From: Amaurobius ferox
Taxonomy: Eukaryota > Arthropoda > Arachnida > Araneae > Amaurobiidae
Direction: 5' to 3'
Assembly: GCA_951213105.1 (NCBI GenBank)
Contig: OX578155.1
Location: 34,555,984-34,619,983 of the forward strand
DNA length: 64,000 bases
Every line of letters starts with the position of its first letter. Positions within the stretch are counted from its first letter, which is position 1. This document shows positions 45,882-58,646 of this stretch, in pieces. The translations under genes were made by a program, and so were the position numbers. The notes under the pieces are model-generated. The model saw nothing but the letters and a program-made list of their open reading frames with translations, had not been told where the DNA came from and searched no databases.

Positions 45882-46686
45882 AGCGTCAGTAAATTTTCTT
45901 CCCTATCCACAAGGTTAATAGAATATTATATATAAGATATTCTACGGACCTTGCCCTATCCACGCTTTGTTAACTTTCACAAAACACACTTTTAGCCGAA
46001 ATTCTGTACAAACAGTTGCGAAATATTTTCTGAAAGATAAAATGCAATGCTTAGATTATATTAAAACTAAATTTAATACTCAATAAAATATAGAATACAT
46101 TTTTTATTTTAATCCGAAATAATTTTGGTGCTGCCATCTGTTGTCGTAATTTAATTCATACCGACAATTTTTATTTTTTAAAGAACATTTTTAAATGTCT
46201 ATTCCTTCTAATACGTTATTAAATACAATAGCAGCTCATATATAATAAAGTCACATTCATGGAAAGGTAATTTTTCATTCTATAAATTTTATAAAGGGAT
46301 CTGAATGTACATCACTGGGGCTGCAGCTTTGTCTCCAAGGCCAAGTTCAGTTACTTTTTCGTGATTGTGGCATTATTATATATGGTCTGTTGTTGTCTTC
46401 AAAAGCGTATTAGAAGGAATAGACATTTAAAAATTTTCATTAAAAAATAAATATATTCGATATGAATTAAATTACGACAACAGATGGCAGCACCAAAATT
46501 ATTTTGGATTAAAATAAAAAATGTATCCTATATTTTATTGAGTATTAAATTTTGTTTCAATGTAATCTAAGCATGGCATTTTATCCTTCAGAAAATATTT
46601 CGCAACTGTTTGAGCAGAATTTCGGCGAAAACTGTGTTCTGCGAAAATTAACAAAGCGTGGATAGGGTAGAAAATTTACTGACGCT
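45882..46686. mobile_element. Fold-back (MITE-like) element, copy 2
   Basis: Nearly palindromic, with arms of about 300 bp and the same orientation and family as copy 1. The left end is interrupted after CCCTATCC by about 50 bp (45909-45953) ending in a repeated CCCTATCC. It has no coding capacity. Confidence 0.8.
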
Positions 46687-46782
46687 CGTACTTAAAGTGA
46701 AGGATAACACGCTATAATTGTAGCCATTTGTATTCACGATACCGATTTTTTAAAATTCTTTTTGTAAAATTAAGAAAAAAAA

Positions 46783-47722
46783 AATCTGATATGGACAGCA
46801 CATGACTTTCCTTATATAAATCAATGAATTTACTACTCTTACAGTAAAAAAATAGATATTTTTATTGCAGATACTTATAGAAGGTTTTTCTTATAGTAAA
46901 TACTTATATCCAAGATATTGAATTTTCGACGATTAGTCGTCATTTTCATTGATTTAGAGTCATTTTTATCCATTTGGCGACATTTTCGTTAATTTAGCAA
47001 CATTAAAAAAAGGCGCCAAGTTGGCGACATTTCGCCAAATTCGTCGCCAAAATCTCGCCAAGCGTTATGGACGGAGAAATAAGTTATTCTTATAGCAAAT
47101 AAATGACTATTGGCGTTCAAATACAAAAGTATTACTCAAAATATTTTTCTCATGAATGAAACAAGCTAGATCCACGAGAATGACGTCACCCAATTTATCA
47201 CATTATATTACATGTGAAAAGTGAATATGTTTCTCAATAGTTAAAATTTTTTTTTTAATTTATGAGATTTTTTGATAAATTTGTTTGAAAAATGTGCAAT
47301 ATCTCGAGAACGGTTCATGTTAGCTTTCTAAAGTTTATGTCAATTGTTTTCTAAGGAAAAATTACAAAAGAAATGTCTATTTGCGTATCTTTATTAAAGG
47401 TTTTGATTTTTTGATGATTGTCTGAAAATTTCATTCGAAAATTTAGGTGAGTTCTGAAAGTTCGATTACGTTTAAAAGCAATAGGCTTCCAGTATTCATG
47501 GATTGTGATTTTTGTACCAAATTTCATTCGAATTGCTCCATTTGTTCCTGAGATATCGTCTCCACAGTCTCTCTCTCTCTCTCTCACACACAGACATCAC
47601 CTCAAAAATGTTTGATTCGTGATCAGGCATGCTTGAAACGTGCTCTCCCGTCGAAAACTCGGATTCGAATTTTCAACCCCGTCACAATACTTTCTTTATA
47701 CATTATGTATATAAGGAAAGTA
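46783..47722 (+). repeat. Family B interspersed repeat
   Basis: 5' tip AATCTGATATGGACAGCACA; GGCGA words (46975-47060); CTCTCT/CACA microsatellite (47568-47590); 3' hairpin at 47686-47722. Confidence 0.8.
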
Positions 47723-48627
47723 AAAATGAAGAGAAAAAAACCCTACTAAAAATGAATTCTGGTATGCGAAAATCGAGTTAAGCCACACCCTAGTTAATTT
47801 TCTTACAATTTCTTTCCTTTTAAACCAGCAAAATTAAGCACTTTATTGATCTAAATAAATATTAAATGTGACTTCTTAAGAGTCACTCATTTATAGATTT
47901 TCACCAAAATTGACAAAAAAAAAAAAAAAATGCTCATTTTAGAAGCACTGCATGCCAAATATTTGAAGTGCATAAAATCTCGAATTGCTCAAAACATATA
48001 CGTGATCGTGAAACAGTGGCATAACATTACATATAGATCAAAAGCATTCCTTAACCTCAAAACCATCGCAGGCAAGTGATAATCGCATGAAGTTAGCCTG
48101 AATTATTGTCGCAAATGATATTGGCATTTTCTCAGTATGGAGTTTGAACTCCTTACCTTTACCTCTATTGACAATCGATTTTCATTAATCAGTCTATCCC
48201 CCAGACAAAGACTGGCATCATAAATCCCGCCAAAATCCTGTCTATCAATAGTTTGTAGACTTCAAAGAAAAAAAAAATACTGTAATTTAAACTTCTGTAA
48301 AGACTCAGTAATGTTGAGGGTGTGGTTGGTGAAGCTTGAAACGCTGTATAATAAATTACTTGAGTTGAGTTGTATTATTTGCTGTGGATGCTATGAGTGA
48401 TTATTTTGTGCCTAAATGTTGCTCAATATCGTCTGGTGATAGTCTCCTAATGTTCTCAAAACGTTATAAGTAAGCTAAAATACCTTGGTAATTAAGCTAA
48501 AATATCTTACTAAAATTTAAAAATTTAATTTTATTTAAGTTCCAATTAAAAGGTTTTATTAAATTTGTATTTGAATAAATTAATTTTCTAATAATATTTC
48601 AATAGGCTGCTTCATTAAGTAAAAAAT
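47723..48627. other. No gene seen
   Basis: AT-rich DNA without a supported feature. Confidence 0.4.
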
Positions 48628-49373
48628 CTAATGTGGGTAACCCATGACTTTCATTATATAATACAATGAATTTACTACTTTTACAGTTAAAAAAAAGCTA
48701 TTCTTATAGTAGATACTTATGTTCTTTCCAAGATATTGAATTTTCTTCAATTAATCGTCACTTTCATTGATTTAGCGTCATTTTTATCAATTTGGCGAGA
48801 TTTTGTTAATTTGGCAATAATTAAAAACGTCGCCAAGTTGGCGACATTTCGCCAAATTCGTCGCCATAATCTCGCCAAGCGTTATGGACGGAGAAATAAG
48901 TTATTCTTACAACAGATAAATGATTATTGGCGTTAAAATACAAAAGTATTACTCAAAGTGTCTTTTTTCATGAATGGAACGAGCTAGATCAACGAGAATG
49001 ATGTCATCAAATTTATCGCATGGTATTACATATGAAAAGTGAACATGTTTCTCAATAGGAAATATTTTTTTTTATTTTATATAACTTTTTGATAATTTTT
49101 TGGGGAAATGTGTAATATCTCGAGAACGGTTCCTGTTAGCGTTCTAAAATTTATATCAATCATTTTCTAATGAAAAATTACATAAATGTCTATTTGCGTA
49201 ACTTTATTAGCGGTTTTGATTTTTTGACGATTTCTTCAAAATTTCTGAACATTCGATTGCGTATTAAAACAATAGGCTTCCAGTGTTTACGGATTGTGAT
49301 TTTTGTACCATATTTCGTTCGAATCGGTCCATTCGTTCGTCAGTTATCGTCTCCACAGACTCACTGACACACT

Positions 49374-49418
<45 letters not shown>

Positions 49419-50008
49419 TCACACACACGCACACACTGAGGCGCGGTAGCCCATTGGTTAGCGCGCTGGAGTTGCACTCGGTAGGCCCGGGTTCGATTCC
49501 AGCCACTGCCAAAACTGCCGCCGTGTTCATGCGAAGTACGATCACGTTAAACATGTGTGTCCGAAAGTCCTTCCGAGAGGTTGGTGGTAGGGTAAGGAGG
49601 GTACGGTCCCTGTGGATGCCTCCCCTACTGGGTTCTGGTCTAAATTGGGTGGCACTTCCCGACCGTCTAAACAGTTACCTTACACCTTTCTGGTAGGTCG
49701 GGTGGTCTGGGTTTCAACAACAACACACACACACACTTTCACACACACACACACACACACATACTTTTACACACACACACATACTTTCACACACACTTTC
49801 ACACACACACACACATACTTTCACACACACACACACACAGAGACATCACTTCAAAAATGTTTGATTCGTGATAAGGGATGCTTGAAACGTGCTCTCCCGT
49901 CGAAAACTCGAATTCGAATTTTCGACTCCGTCACAAAACTTTCCTTGTACATTATGTATATACATACCTTATACATTTCCTTATACATTATGTATATAAG
50001 GAAAGTAA
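48628..50008 (+). repeat. Family B interspersed repeat with nested SINE
   Basis: 5' tip at 48628 (AATCTAATGTGGGTAACCCA); the CA tract begins at 49376, is interrupted at 49439 by a SINE, and resumes at 49730. The 3' hairpin at 49937-50008 carries a local duplication of TTATACATTATGTATAT. Confidence 0.8.
49439..49729 (+). mobile_element. SINE family 1, full-length reference copy
   Basis: Head GGCGCGGTAGCCCATTGGTT (A box) and GGGTTCGATTCCAGCC (B box), body CCGTGTTCATGCGAAGTACG, GGATGCCTCCCCTACTGGGT, CCGTCTAAACAGTTACCTTA, and a CAACAACAAC tail. About 290 bp. Its RNA polymerase III promoter boxes are well preserved. It inserted into a CA microsatellite. Confidence 0.9.
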
Positions 50009-50752
50009 TAACAGATTTAACAATTAATATAATAACAGCTTTTTAGTGCACAACTTCTTTGTACTTTCTTGATAGTAGATACATAAAATTTAGATGACTA
50101 ACTGAAGATTTGGTAGATTTTGTTACTTAAATTTCTATGTCTGCTATTAAGGAAATACATAGAAGTTGTATTCTCCCAAACAGCAGTTATAATCATTAGT
50201 CAAATAATTTTCTATGTCGGCTATCAAGGAAGTACAAAAACGTTGTACTCTCACAAGCAGCAGTTATAGCCCCTCTAATTATCTATGTCTGCTATCAAGA
50301 ATCACAAAGTCGTTATATTGTAAATCGCAGGAACCCTCCAGTAAGGGTCGGTCCCCAAAATGAAGAAGACACCCCCATTGCAGATAACATACCTTACATT
50401 CATTTTATTTACATTAATGTTTTAAATCTGTGATTTCCACCTTTTATTGATTGGATGAAACATGGAGTTAGACACAGAATACTATATATTAGACTGTGGA
50501 GTTAGAGAGGAGATAGGAGCCTCTAAAATCTGGGGGCTTAGGACCGGGCCTGATAGTTCTAGGCCGTAATTAGGGTCTAGTCATGTGCGGCAAAAGAAAC
50601 TCATCTTAATTGCCAGCGTCATGGCTGGAAGGCTAAAATGAATACTGCTATATAGATATCGCGAAATCCAAGACATAAAGACACAAAATATTTCATTCTT
50701 TATTTGTAGGATTTAGTTCTGTAGCTATGTGGCTGTAATAAAATGAAAAAAA
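50009..50752. repeat. Short tandem repeat of about 75 bp, then unassigned DNA
   Basis: Three diverged units start near 50135, 50210 and 50283 (TTCTATGTCTGCTATYAAGG). The rest (50340-50750) shows no feature. Confidence 0.5.
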
Positions 50753-51876
50753 AATCTGATGTGGGCAGCACATGACTTTCTTTATATAATGCAATGAATT
50801 TACTACTTTACAGTTAAAAAAATCTGATGCGGGCAGCACATGACTTTCCTTATTCAATGAATTTACTACTTTTACAGTAAAAAAGAAAATAGATTATTTT
50901 TATAGTAGATATTTATATTCCTTCCAAGATATTGAATTGTCGTCAATGAGTCGTCATTTTCATTGATTTAGCGTCATTTTTATCCATTTGACGAGTTTTT
51001 CGTTAATTTAGCAACATTTAAAAAGTCACCAAGTTGGCGACATTCCACCAAATTCGTCGCCAAAATCTCGTCAAGTGTTATGGACGGAAAAATAAGTTAT
51101 TCTTACAGCAGATAAATGACTATTGGCGTTCAAATACAAAAGTATTACTTAAAGTATCTTTTTTCATGAATGGAACGAGTTAGATCCACGACAATGTCAC
51201 CAAATTTATCGCATAGTATTACATATGAAAAGTAAGCATGTTTCTCAATAGGTAATATATATTTTTTTTATTTTATATGACTTTTTGATAATTTTTTTTG
51301 AAAAATGTGCAATATCTCGAGAACGGTTCACGTTAGTGTTTTAAAATGTATGCCAATCGTTTTCTAATGAAAAATTACATAAGAAATGTCTATTCGCGTA
51401 GCTTTATTAAAGGTTTTGATTTTCTGACGATTTTTTCAAAATTTCAATTGAAAATTTAGGGGGGGTTCTGAACAGTCGATTGCATATAAAACTAATAGGC
51501 TTCCAGTGTTTACGGATTGTAATTTTAGTACCAGATTTCGTTCGAATAGGTCCATTCGTTCGTCAGTTATCGTCTCCACAGACTCACTGACACACACACA
51601 CACACAACACATACTTTCATACACACACACACATACTTTCATACACACACACGTATTTTCACACACATACACACACATTTTCACACACAGACACATATAT
51701 TTTCTCATAGACACACACACACATATTTTCACACACACTCCCACAAACATCACTTCAAAAATGTTCGGTTCGTGATCAGGGGTGCTTGAAACGCGCTGTC
51801 CCGTCGAAAACTCGAATTCGAATTTTCGACCCCGTCACAATACTTTCCTTATACATTATTATATATAAGGAAAGTA
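50753..51876 (+). repeat. Family B interspersed repeat with duplicated 5' tip
   Basis: The tip AATCTGATGTGGGCAGCACA occurs at 50753 and again (ATGCGGGCAGCACATGAC) at 50825. The long interrupted CA tract (51590-51750) is followed by the 3' hairpin at 51838-51876. Confidence 0.8.
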
Positions 51877-52619
51877 AAAATGTTAACTCTATTAGAACAA
51901 AAAAAAACGATGATAATTTTTTTCAATTTTGAACAGGGTTGCCAGGTGGATTTAAGCAAAACTAGCCAAAACGCAATCTAAAATTAGCCAAATTTAAGCA
52001 ACTCACACGTGCGTTCTCTGTTGGCAAATAAAACTCTTCAGCACGGAATTTAAGCTTACATAAATTAAAATTGTTCATATATATACAGAAACCTGACTAG
52101 TTTGTAATAAAAAAATTTATTTTGAATTATAGTTTTCGAAATTAAAGTAAAAGAAAAAGTTACAATTCAGATGTTTTAACTGTATTATTACCAAATGCAA
52201 ACATTCGGGTCCTTAAGAAATGTTCAATATATTCTAGTATTATAACAAATTGAAACAAAAACAGTTTGTAAAGGAGGTATTATTTAACGAAAGATGCTAA
52301 TAGTAGCATAAAAGTGTCAAGAAGAAGCTATATTTTTTCCAAGATTCAAAGATTAATATTGAAATGAAAAATTTAGGGAATTTAGACTCATTAAAATGGA
52401 TTAAACTGAAACATTCAACTAATTAAAATAAAATAGCATTTAAACTGATTAATGGGAATTAATTAATTAATGGGGTTTTAATTTAATTAAAAATGATTTG
52501 AAATGATATTTTCCAAAACTTGATCATCCATATCACCGTTCCACTTGACCACTTTATTTCCTTCATTTTAAAGCAACTTTTCAAATTATAAATTTTCATA
52601 AATTTGTGCCGGGTGACCT
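51877..52619. other. No gene seen
   Basis: AT-rich, apparently unique DNA up to the CACTC element. Confidence 0.4.
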
Positions 52620-52621
52620 TA

Positions 52622-53035
52622 CACTCTAAATTTGAAAGAGTGAAAATTCACTCAAAAAGAGTGAATAGTCACTCTAAGAAAGACTTGAAATTGAGCCAAC
52701 CTCTAAAGAGTGAGTATTCACTCTAACAAAAAGTGGGTTTTCTACTCAAGGGAAAGAGTGAACAGTCACTCCTTTGGAGTGAATGCCCACTCTGAATGAG
52801 TGATTTATTGACTCCACCTTGGAGTGAATAATCCATGTCAAGGAGTGACTATATACACTCTTAGTAAAAGTGGTTTTTCCACCCATTAGAAAGAGTGACT
52901 ATATGCACTCTTGGCAAAAGTGGTTTTTCACCCATTAGAAAGAGTGAAGAATTAGTGTTTTTGGAGTGATTAATAGACTCTATTTAGGAGTGAATAATCA
53001 CTCTTTTCTAGGAGCTAATAAATATGCACTCCTAA
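52622..53035. repeat. Left subterminal hairpin cluster
   Basis: Roughly a dozen GAGTGA words, many paired as palindromes such as GAGTGAATAGTCACTC and GAGTGAACAGTCACTC. Confidence 0.8.
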
Positions 53036-54377
53036 ATAGTGTTATCTCAGTGGAGGTAATCGTGTTTTTAATTTTAAAATAAGCATTAAAATATATTTTA
53101 GCTGAGCTAAAATCAAGATTTTATCTGTATTCTATGTATTTTAAATTCTAGTGTTTGCATTATCAAAATACAGAGATTAGGCTTTAAGCAAGCATAAAAG
53201 TGAAGTTTTACAATTTCAATGATTAAAATAACTTATTTTAGAATAATTTCACAGGCACTTTTATTTAATTTAGCTACTTAATTAGATCCATTTTCCATTA
53301 AATGAGTACATTTACATTAAAATTATTAAAAATTAATAATTGTACTTTAAAATTACTTTAAAGTACATTTTATTACTGTCTCCTCATTAAAAAATGTTTT
53401 CAATCCTTGCTCCTTTTTGAATGAAAATAACAATTTCTGAGTATTTCTAACTTTGCAGCTATCAAGATTATTTTTATTGGTATTCATAAAGCAATTTAAT
53501 TTAACATTTAGACATTAATGCATTTAATTTTTAACGACATATTGCACAAATTTTTAAATTAAATTGAATACACATTTCATCAGGTGATTACCTTAACGCA
53601 TAACAAGCTCAAAGATTTAAAGTAGGGCTAAATCTTTCTTGTGAAATTCAATGTGCAATGATAAAACTGCATACAAATTTATTTCTTTTTATTCCATAAA
53701 CCCAATTTGTTTATATATTTCATTTTAGTCAATTATTTGAAAATATCTGCTTAAATTTGCATCCGAGAATCTTCATTAAATATAATTTCTTTCAGAGCAT
53801 TATCTGATTATATATATATATGTCTTTAAATACAGCTTATAAAAAGCAAATGAAACCAGTGGCGGCTTGTGAAGTGAAGCAGGTGACACAGTATTGCTTC
53901 AATGTTATCGGCTGAATGGGTTATTATTATTGTTATTTGGCAAATTTTTCAGACTCGTTTGGCTACTTTTAGATAATTTAACAACATTTGTGCCAGTAGC
54001 GTGATGTGTTTTGATGATGCATGTTTTGTCAAGCTGGAGGAGGAATCCTACCGCTGAAATCTGCTTAACCCATTCCTGAAATCACAAACAACCACTGAAT
54101 GAAACAGCTTCATCTGTTAGTTTTATTAGATACACACAATTCCACATGTAGGCTAAATTAACCAGCAAGAAACAAAAATTCAATTTTTTTTACTCTTAAA
54201 ATATAACGCAGAGCTAGGTAGGTAGGAAAGGCTTGATTATACCCCCTCCCCCCCAAAGTTTCAAAAACACCCTAGTGATTTTTCAATTGTATATTGACAA
54301 CATACATTGCAAAAAATTTTGTTCGACATCATACATTGCAAAAAATTTGTTCAGGTTTGCAAAAGTATTTTTTTGTG
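53036..54377. other. No gene seen
   Basis: AT-rich interior of the CACTC element. Confidence 0.4.
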
Positions 54378-54616
54378 TTGTTGTTACTTATTCCCACATG
54401 GTGAAGGAGTGTCTATGCACCACATCAACTAGACAACCTGATCCCATGGCGAAGGGGAGAAATTTGCAGCTTTACTTTATATTGAGGCACCCCAAGGGCG
54501 GAAGTCTGACTTTGCCTCGACAATACAGCATCCGTGCCCGCTGGCGGGATTCGAACCACAACCCGGCAATCACGACGGAAACACTTGCCCCTGACCGCTC
54601 GACCACTGGATCGGAG
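54378..54616 (-). mobile_element. SINE family 2 copy
   Basis: On the minus strand: AGTGGTCGAGCGGTCAGGGG A box, GGTTCGAATCCCGCC B box, GCGGGCACGGATGCTGTATT, AAAGTCAGACTTCCGCCC and a (CAA)n tail. Same family as 11707-11945. It accounts for the plus-strand open frame at 54233-54625. Confidence 0.8.
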
Positions 54617-56522
54617 CTAAAGTAATTTAGCACTCCCGAACAAAAAAAATTCTAAATCTGTGTATGCCTAAAAATATCCTTACCAAAGATGTTCAAACCG
54701 GTAGTATTATAGAGTATCAATATGTGAATCTATCCTAATTGCATATCTTCTTTCCACTACAATTATACAATTTTTTTAATATACCAGATAGAAAATCTTA
54801 TAAGCATAGCCTATACAGGTATTCAAATGTTTACGGTTTCTCAAAACAGTAACACAATATACAGGTCAATCACTGGGACCTAAGGATCAAACATAGCTTC
54901 AGAGCCACAATATGTATATAAAAGAAGAAAACCTAAATAACTCTTGAAATAATAATTCATAGAAAACAGTCTTAAAGCTGTATATATATATATAATTTAT
55001 TAAAAGTCGACTAAATTCCTTCATTAGAAAATCATGTTATCTTATTTTTATTGTTGTGAAGAGGAAAAATAATATACCTGTAAGAATTTTGTTCAAATTA
55101 TTAGCTATTTGATAATTATAAAAAATTTATCGCAAAATCAACTAATGCAAGAAACAAAATAATTTCGGTTTTAAAACTAGTTCTTTTACTGCAAACATGA
55201 CAGAATTAATGTCTTGGTCAGACAGAAGAAATGAAAATTGATGATAGGGGGGTTTTACTTCGAATTCATTAAATGTTTTACAGGAATTAAATGTTTTACA
55301 GTTTCCTTAAATCGTTCCATTCTATTTGATTTCGTGATGGTCAATTGCATTCCATTGGTTGTCCTATTTTAATGTGCTCCAATTATTCTAGAACTGGATT
55401 GTTGTTTCGATTACTTGTTTTTTAAAATTTTGCACTATGCAAGGAAGCATTACCTTAGCACTATGTAGCGAATTCTTACCTTAGCACTATTTAGCGAATA
55501 GTTTTGTTTTTTCTACCAAGACCATCTATCTGACCCACCCATAGATGTAAAGTAACTGTTTGGAAAGCAAGTATTTATTACTATAGTAATTTAAAACTCT
55601 TCTTGAATTTTCTTTCTACCTACGGCTCGGGTTCAAAATCAGCTTTATTTTGAAGGTAAGTCTATATTAAATTTACCCTAGTGTACAAAAGATGACAGGC
55701 ACTAAATTATAAAGAAAATAGAGAATAATGCTTGCCGATCAAACATAACAAGACTTAGGACTACTTCAGTAGGATGTAAATACTAGAATTTTACATCTAA
55801 AGCTTCCCAGTTTTAGTTAGTAGCCACTGACCTGTAGGTTTGTGAAGTTTAGTGGCCAGTTGACAGCTGTTAATTGTGCGATATTTTTCAACTTACTTAA
55901 AATTATGATAAATTGTGTATAAACATATTTAAACGTTATGTAATAATTTAGAAAATTACAGCTATATTACACTTATTTATTTATAGATTTATTATACAGT
56001 AGACACAAATCGAACAACTAGTCCTTCTCCATGTCTTGAGCTGGCGAGTACTTTGTTCAGGTGCAAGGTATCGCTATATGTCTGGCGTCAACTATCCTTG
56101 GCCGCGAGAAAGTTGAAAATAGAACTGATTTAACCTTGAATTGATAATTGTTAATAGTTAGTACTTCTGAAAACACAACTAAGCTCTTAGCATTTTAGGA
56201 ATCAATTTTTAGTGTTTAACATTGTCAGTGACAGATAACTAAAATAAGTTACTACAATACATTAAATTAAAGGATTTCTGAAATTTTTCTGAACGAAAAA
56301 CTTCCGTGCAGCAAGACTTACGATCTAGTTTAAAGCATTCCCCCAACCCCAAGATTGATGCCCATTATTTGCACCGGGTGCCCAAATATAGGTTAGCTCA
56401 TGCCAGTCCCGGGCCGCAGCGTATTATCGAAACTCTTTCATATAGATTATTTTAATTTTCATGGTGTAAAATATGTTATAATGAATATTTACTAATAAAT
56501 AGATTTACAAGCTGTAAATAGC
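54617..56522. other. Unassigned DNA with a SINE family 1 fragment
   Basis: No gene. 55507-55567 (minus) is a decayed SINE family 1 3' end (CTACCAAGACCATCTATCTG, GTAACTGTTTGG). Confidence 0.5.
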
Positions 56523-56821
56523 ATGGGGCATGACAGCCCCATGGTTAGCATGCGGGAAATGAACTTAGACGGCCCGGGTTCGATTCCCGCCACTGTCAAA
56601 ACTGTCACCGTGTTCATGCGGAGTACGATCAAATTAAGCATCTGAGTCCGTAAGTCCTTCCGGTCTGGTCTGAGTCCGGTAGTGGAAGAAGGGTACTGTC
56701 CCTGTGGATGCCTCCCCTACTGGGTTCCAGTCTAAATTGAAAAAAAGTGGTGCTTCCCAGCCGTTCAAACAAATACTTTATACGCTTTTGGTAGGTCAGA
56801 TGGTCTGGGTCGAAGAAGAAG
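56523..56821 (+). mobile_element. SINE family 1, full length
   Basis: Head CATGACAGCCCCATGGTTAG, B box GGGTTCGATTCCCGCC, CGTGTTCATGCGGAGTACGA body, GGATGCCTCCCCTACTGGGT, and a GAAGAAGAAG end in place of CAA. Older than the 49439 copy. Confidence 0.85.
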
Positions 56822-58309
56822 CCGAAAATAGCGGGAGCGAATTTCATGCACCATTTTTATTTTTGCGAGTGATTTTATTTCCATTTGTGCATCTGCTTTC
56901 AGGAACCGTTTAAAATTTAATGTAGATGTAAAAATTATGAAACCTTATTGTATAGCATATAAAAGTGGGGAGCGGCACTCTGGGTCAATGGATAGAGCAG
57001 GGCAGAGATGCTATTCCTGGACATGGCTCAAAACACATTGGTGATTACGGGGAGGGAGAGGATAAGAATGTGGATTACACTCATTCTTGGCTGTAAATAT
57101 AAATTACGATCACAGTTTCATAGCAATTGTTGCCAGATTTTCCCACTCCACAGGAGGGATTGTTTAAGGAGAAGAATCATTTTAGACTATCATAAAATTT
57201 GGGGGGGCAGTCAGGATTTCGTTAATCGCCATGTGGCTACTGGGAATTTTAAGCTTTATTTACACCATAGCAACAAAACTCTTCATTTATATATATTTGC
57301 AGAATTGTTTTTATTCAAAACAATTCAATAAATACCAGCTTTTGTCAAATTAATATGAATTAATTTGGCTTGGATCAGGGCAAGAAATAAGATTTTAAAA
57401 CTGGCATCATATACCGTTGTGACCTTTTATAAGTTGGAGTCCAAAACTATTAAGCTCACAGCAATCTTAACTATCAAAAATGATTTTTAAATTTGTTATA
57501 AACTTTTCACTAAACGTTAAAGAAAATTGAATGAATATAATGAAAAGAAAACCACTTACTTTGGAAACTGTTTACAAATTTAAATACGAAACACTAAAGT
57601 ACACCTCAGATAAAAAGCATTTAAATATAAATATATTGTAGATGTAGTTACACACATTTATTTTTTTATTATTATCAAATTTATTAATGCATAGATAAAA
57701 TTGCATTTTACTTTTATAGCTAAAAGTAAGGTAAGGAATCACTTGCAAAACATTTTTTAACTGTTCAATCAGCCTTAAAATCTGAAAGTGAAGGACCATC
57801 TGTACTTATTCTTAGGGGGATTATGGTTTTTTAATATACTTCAGGTACATAATTTTTTTTTTCTTTCTGGGATTGATTTGTGCTCCTAAAAAACTGATGT
57901 AGAGCACATTTAAGATGGATCATTCTTTAGACTTGGCAATAAACATCGTAAATGTTTTGCAATCCCTGTGGTTAACATTAAATTTGTCCCATACAATGCT
58001 ATACCTCTTTTCCAACTTTATTTGAGCAGGTAAAAGGCTAATTAGAAGTTCTTCTTTTGCAAGACAGTGGCTTATGTCAAAAAGCTTTACAACTTTACAT
58101 TTTATTTCGGTTCCTCAATGAAACCGCATCCACAGTTAGACTAAAGTTGTTCTCGCATGCACTGCATTATATTTTCCCATTACTTTGATATGTCAGTCAT
58201 TTGTATTTGGAATGGTTTTCAGCATTGCATTTTTTAATTGATGAAGCTCCATCAAAATAATTAACACTGTTATTACCCCCCCCCCCTTTGGCATATGCTT
58301 TTTCCAGTT
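56822..58309. other. No gene seen
   Basis: AT-rich. The plus-strand frame 57008-57331 (107 codons) has no recognisable domain. Confidence 0.4.
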
Positions 58310-58583
58310 CAGGTTAACTGCAACAAAACTTGTATTTTAGTTTCTTCACAAAGACATATTGATTTGTCACAGCATCCATATAATCCAATTTCTATTCTAC
58401 CATAGCCTTCACTAGCTTCAATGCTGGTTCATCAGTCAATTTCATCAGTTGATTTCGTTTCTTAGCTTGCAGATTAGCTTTAGCTTCCACTTCAGAAAAT
58501 TTACCATTTTTGTCGCACAGAGGTAGCCGAAAGCTCGGATCACAGGTCAGTAAAAGAAAAGCAGGTAATTTTGTATGGAAATT
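58310..58583 (-). pseudogene. Coding remnant, unrecognised
   Basis: On the minus strand one frame reads about 63 residues of protein-like sequence (segments FHTKLPAFLLLTCDPSF, LCDKNGKFSEVEAKANLQ, LMKLTDEPALKLVKAMVE), then a stop, and continues in the same frame (LDYMDAVTNQYVFVKKLKYK). A TAG with a possible AG acceptor precedes it. It lies inside the CACTC element, 60 bp from the Merlin insertion, and may be what remains of that element's own gene. Domain unknown. Confidence 0.35.
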
Positions 58584-58646
58584 TGAATCCTAGATCGAAG
58601 AAAGATTTGATGTGGATGTTGGAAAAAATCTTTAATTAGAAATTGT

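Noticed and set aside
54233..54625. 130-codon open frame
   Set aside because: Accounted for by the antisense of a SINE family 2 copy.
57008..57331. 107-codon open frame
   Set aside because: No recognisable domain, in AT-rich DNA with other random frames; insufficient support.
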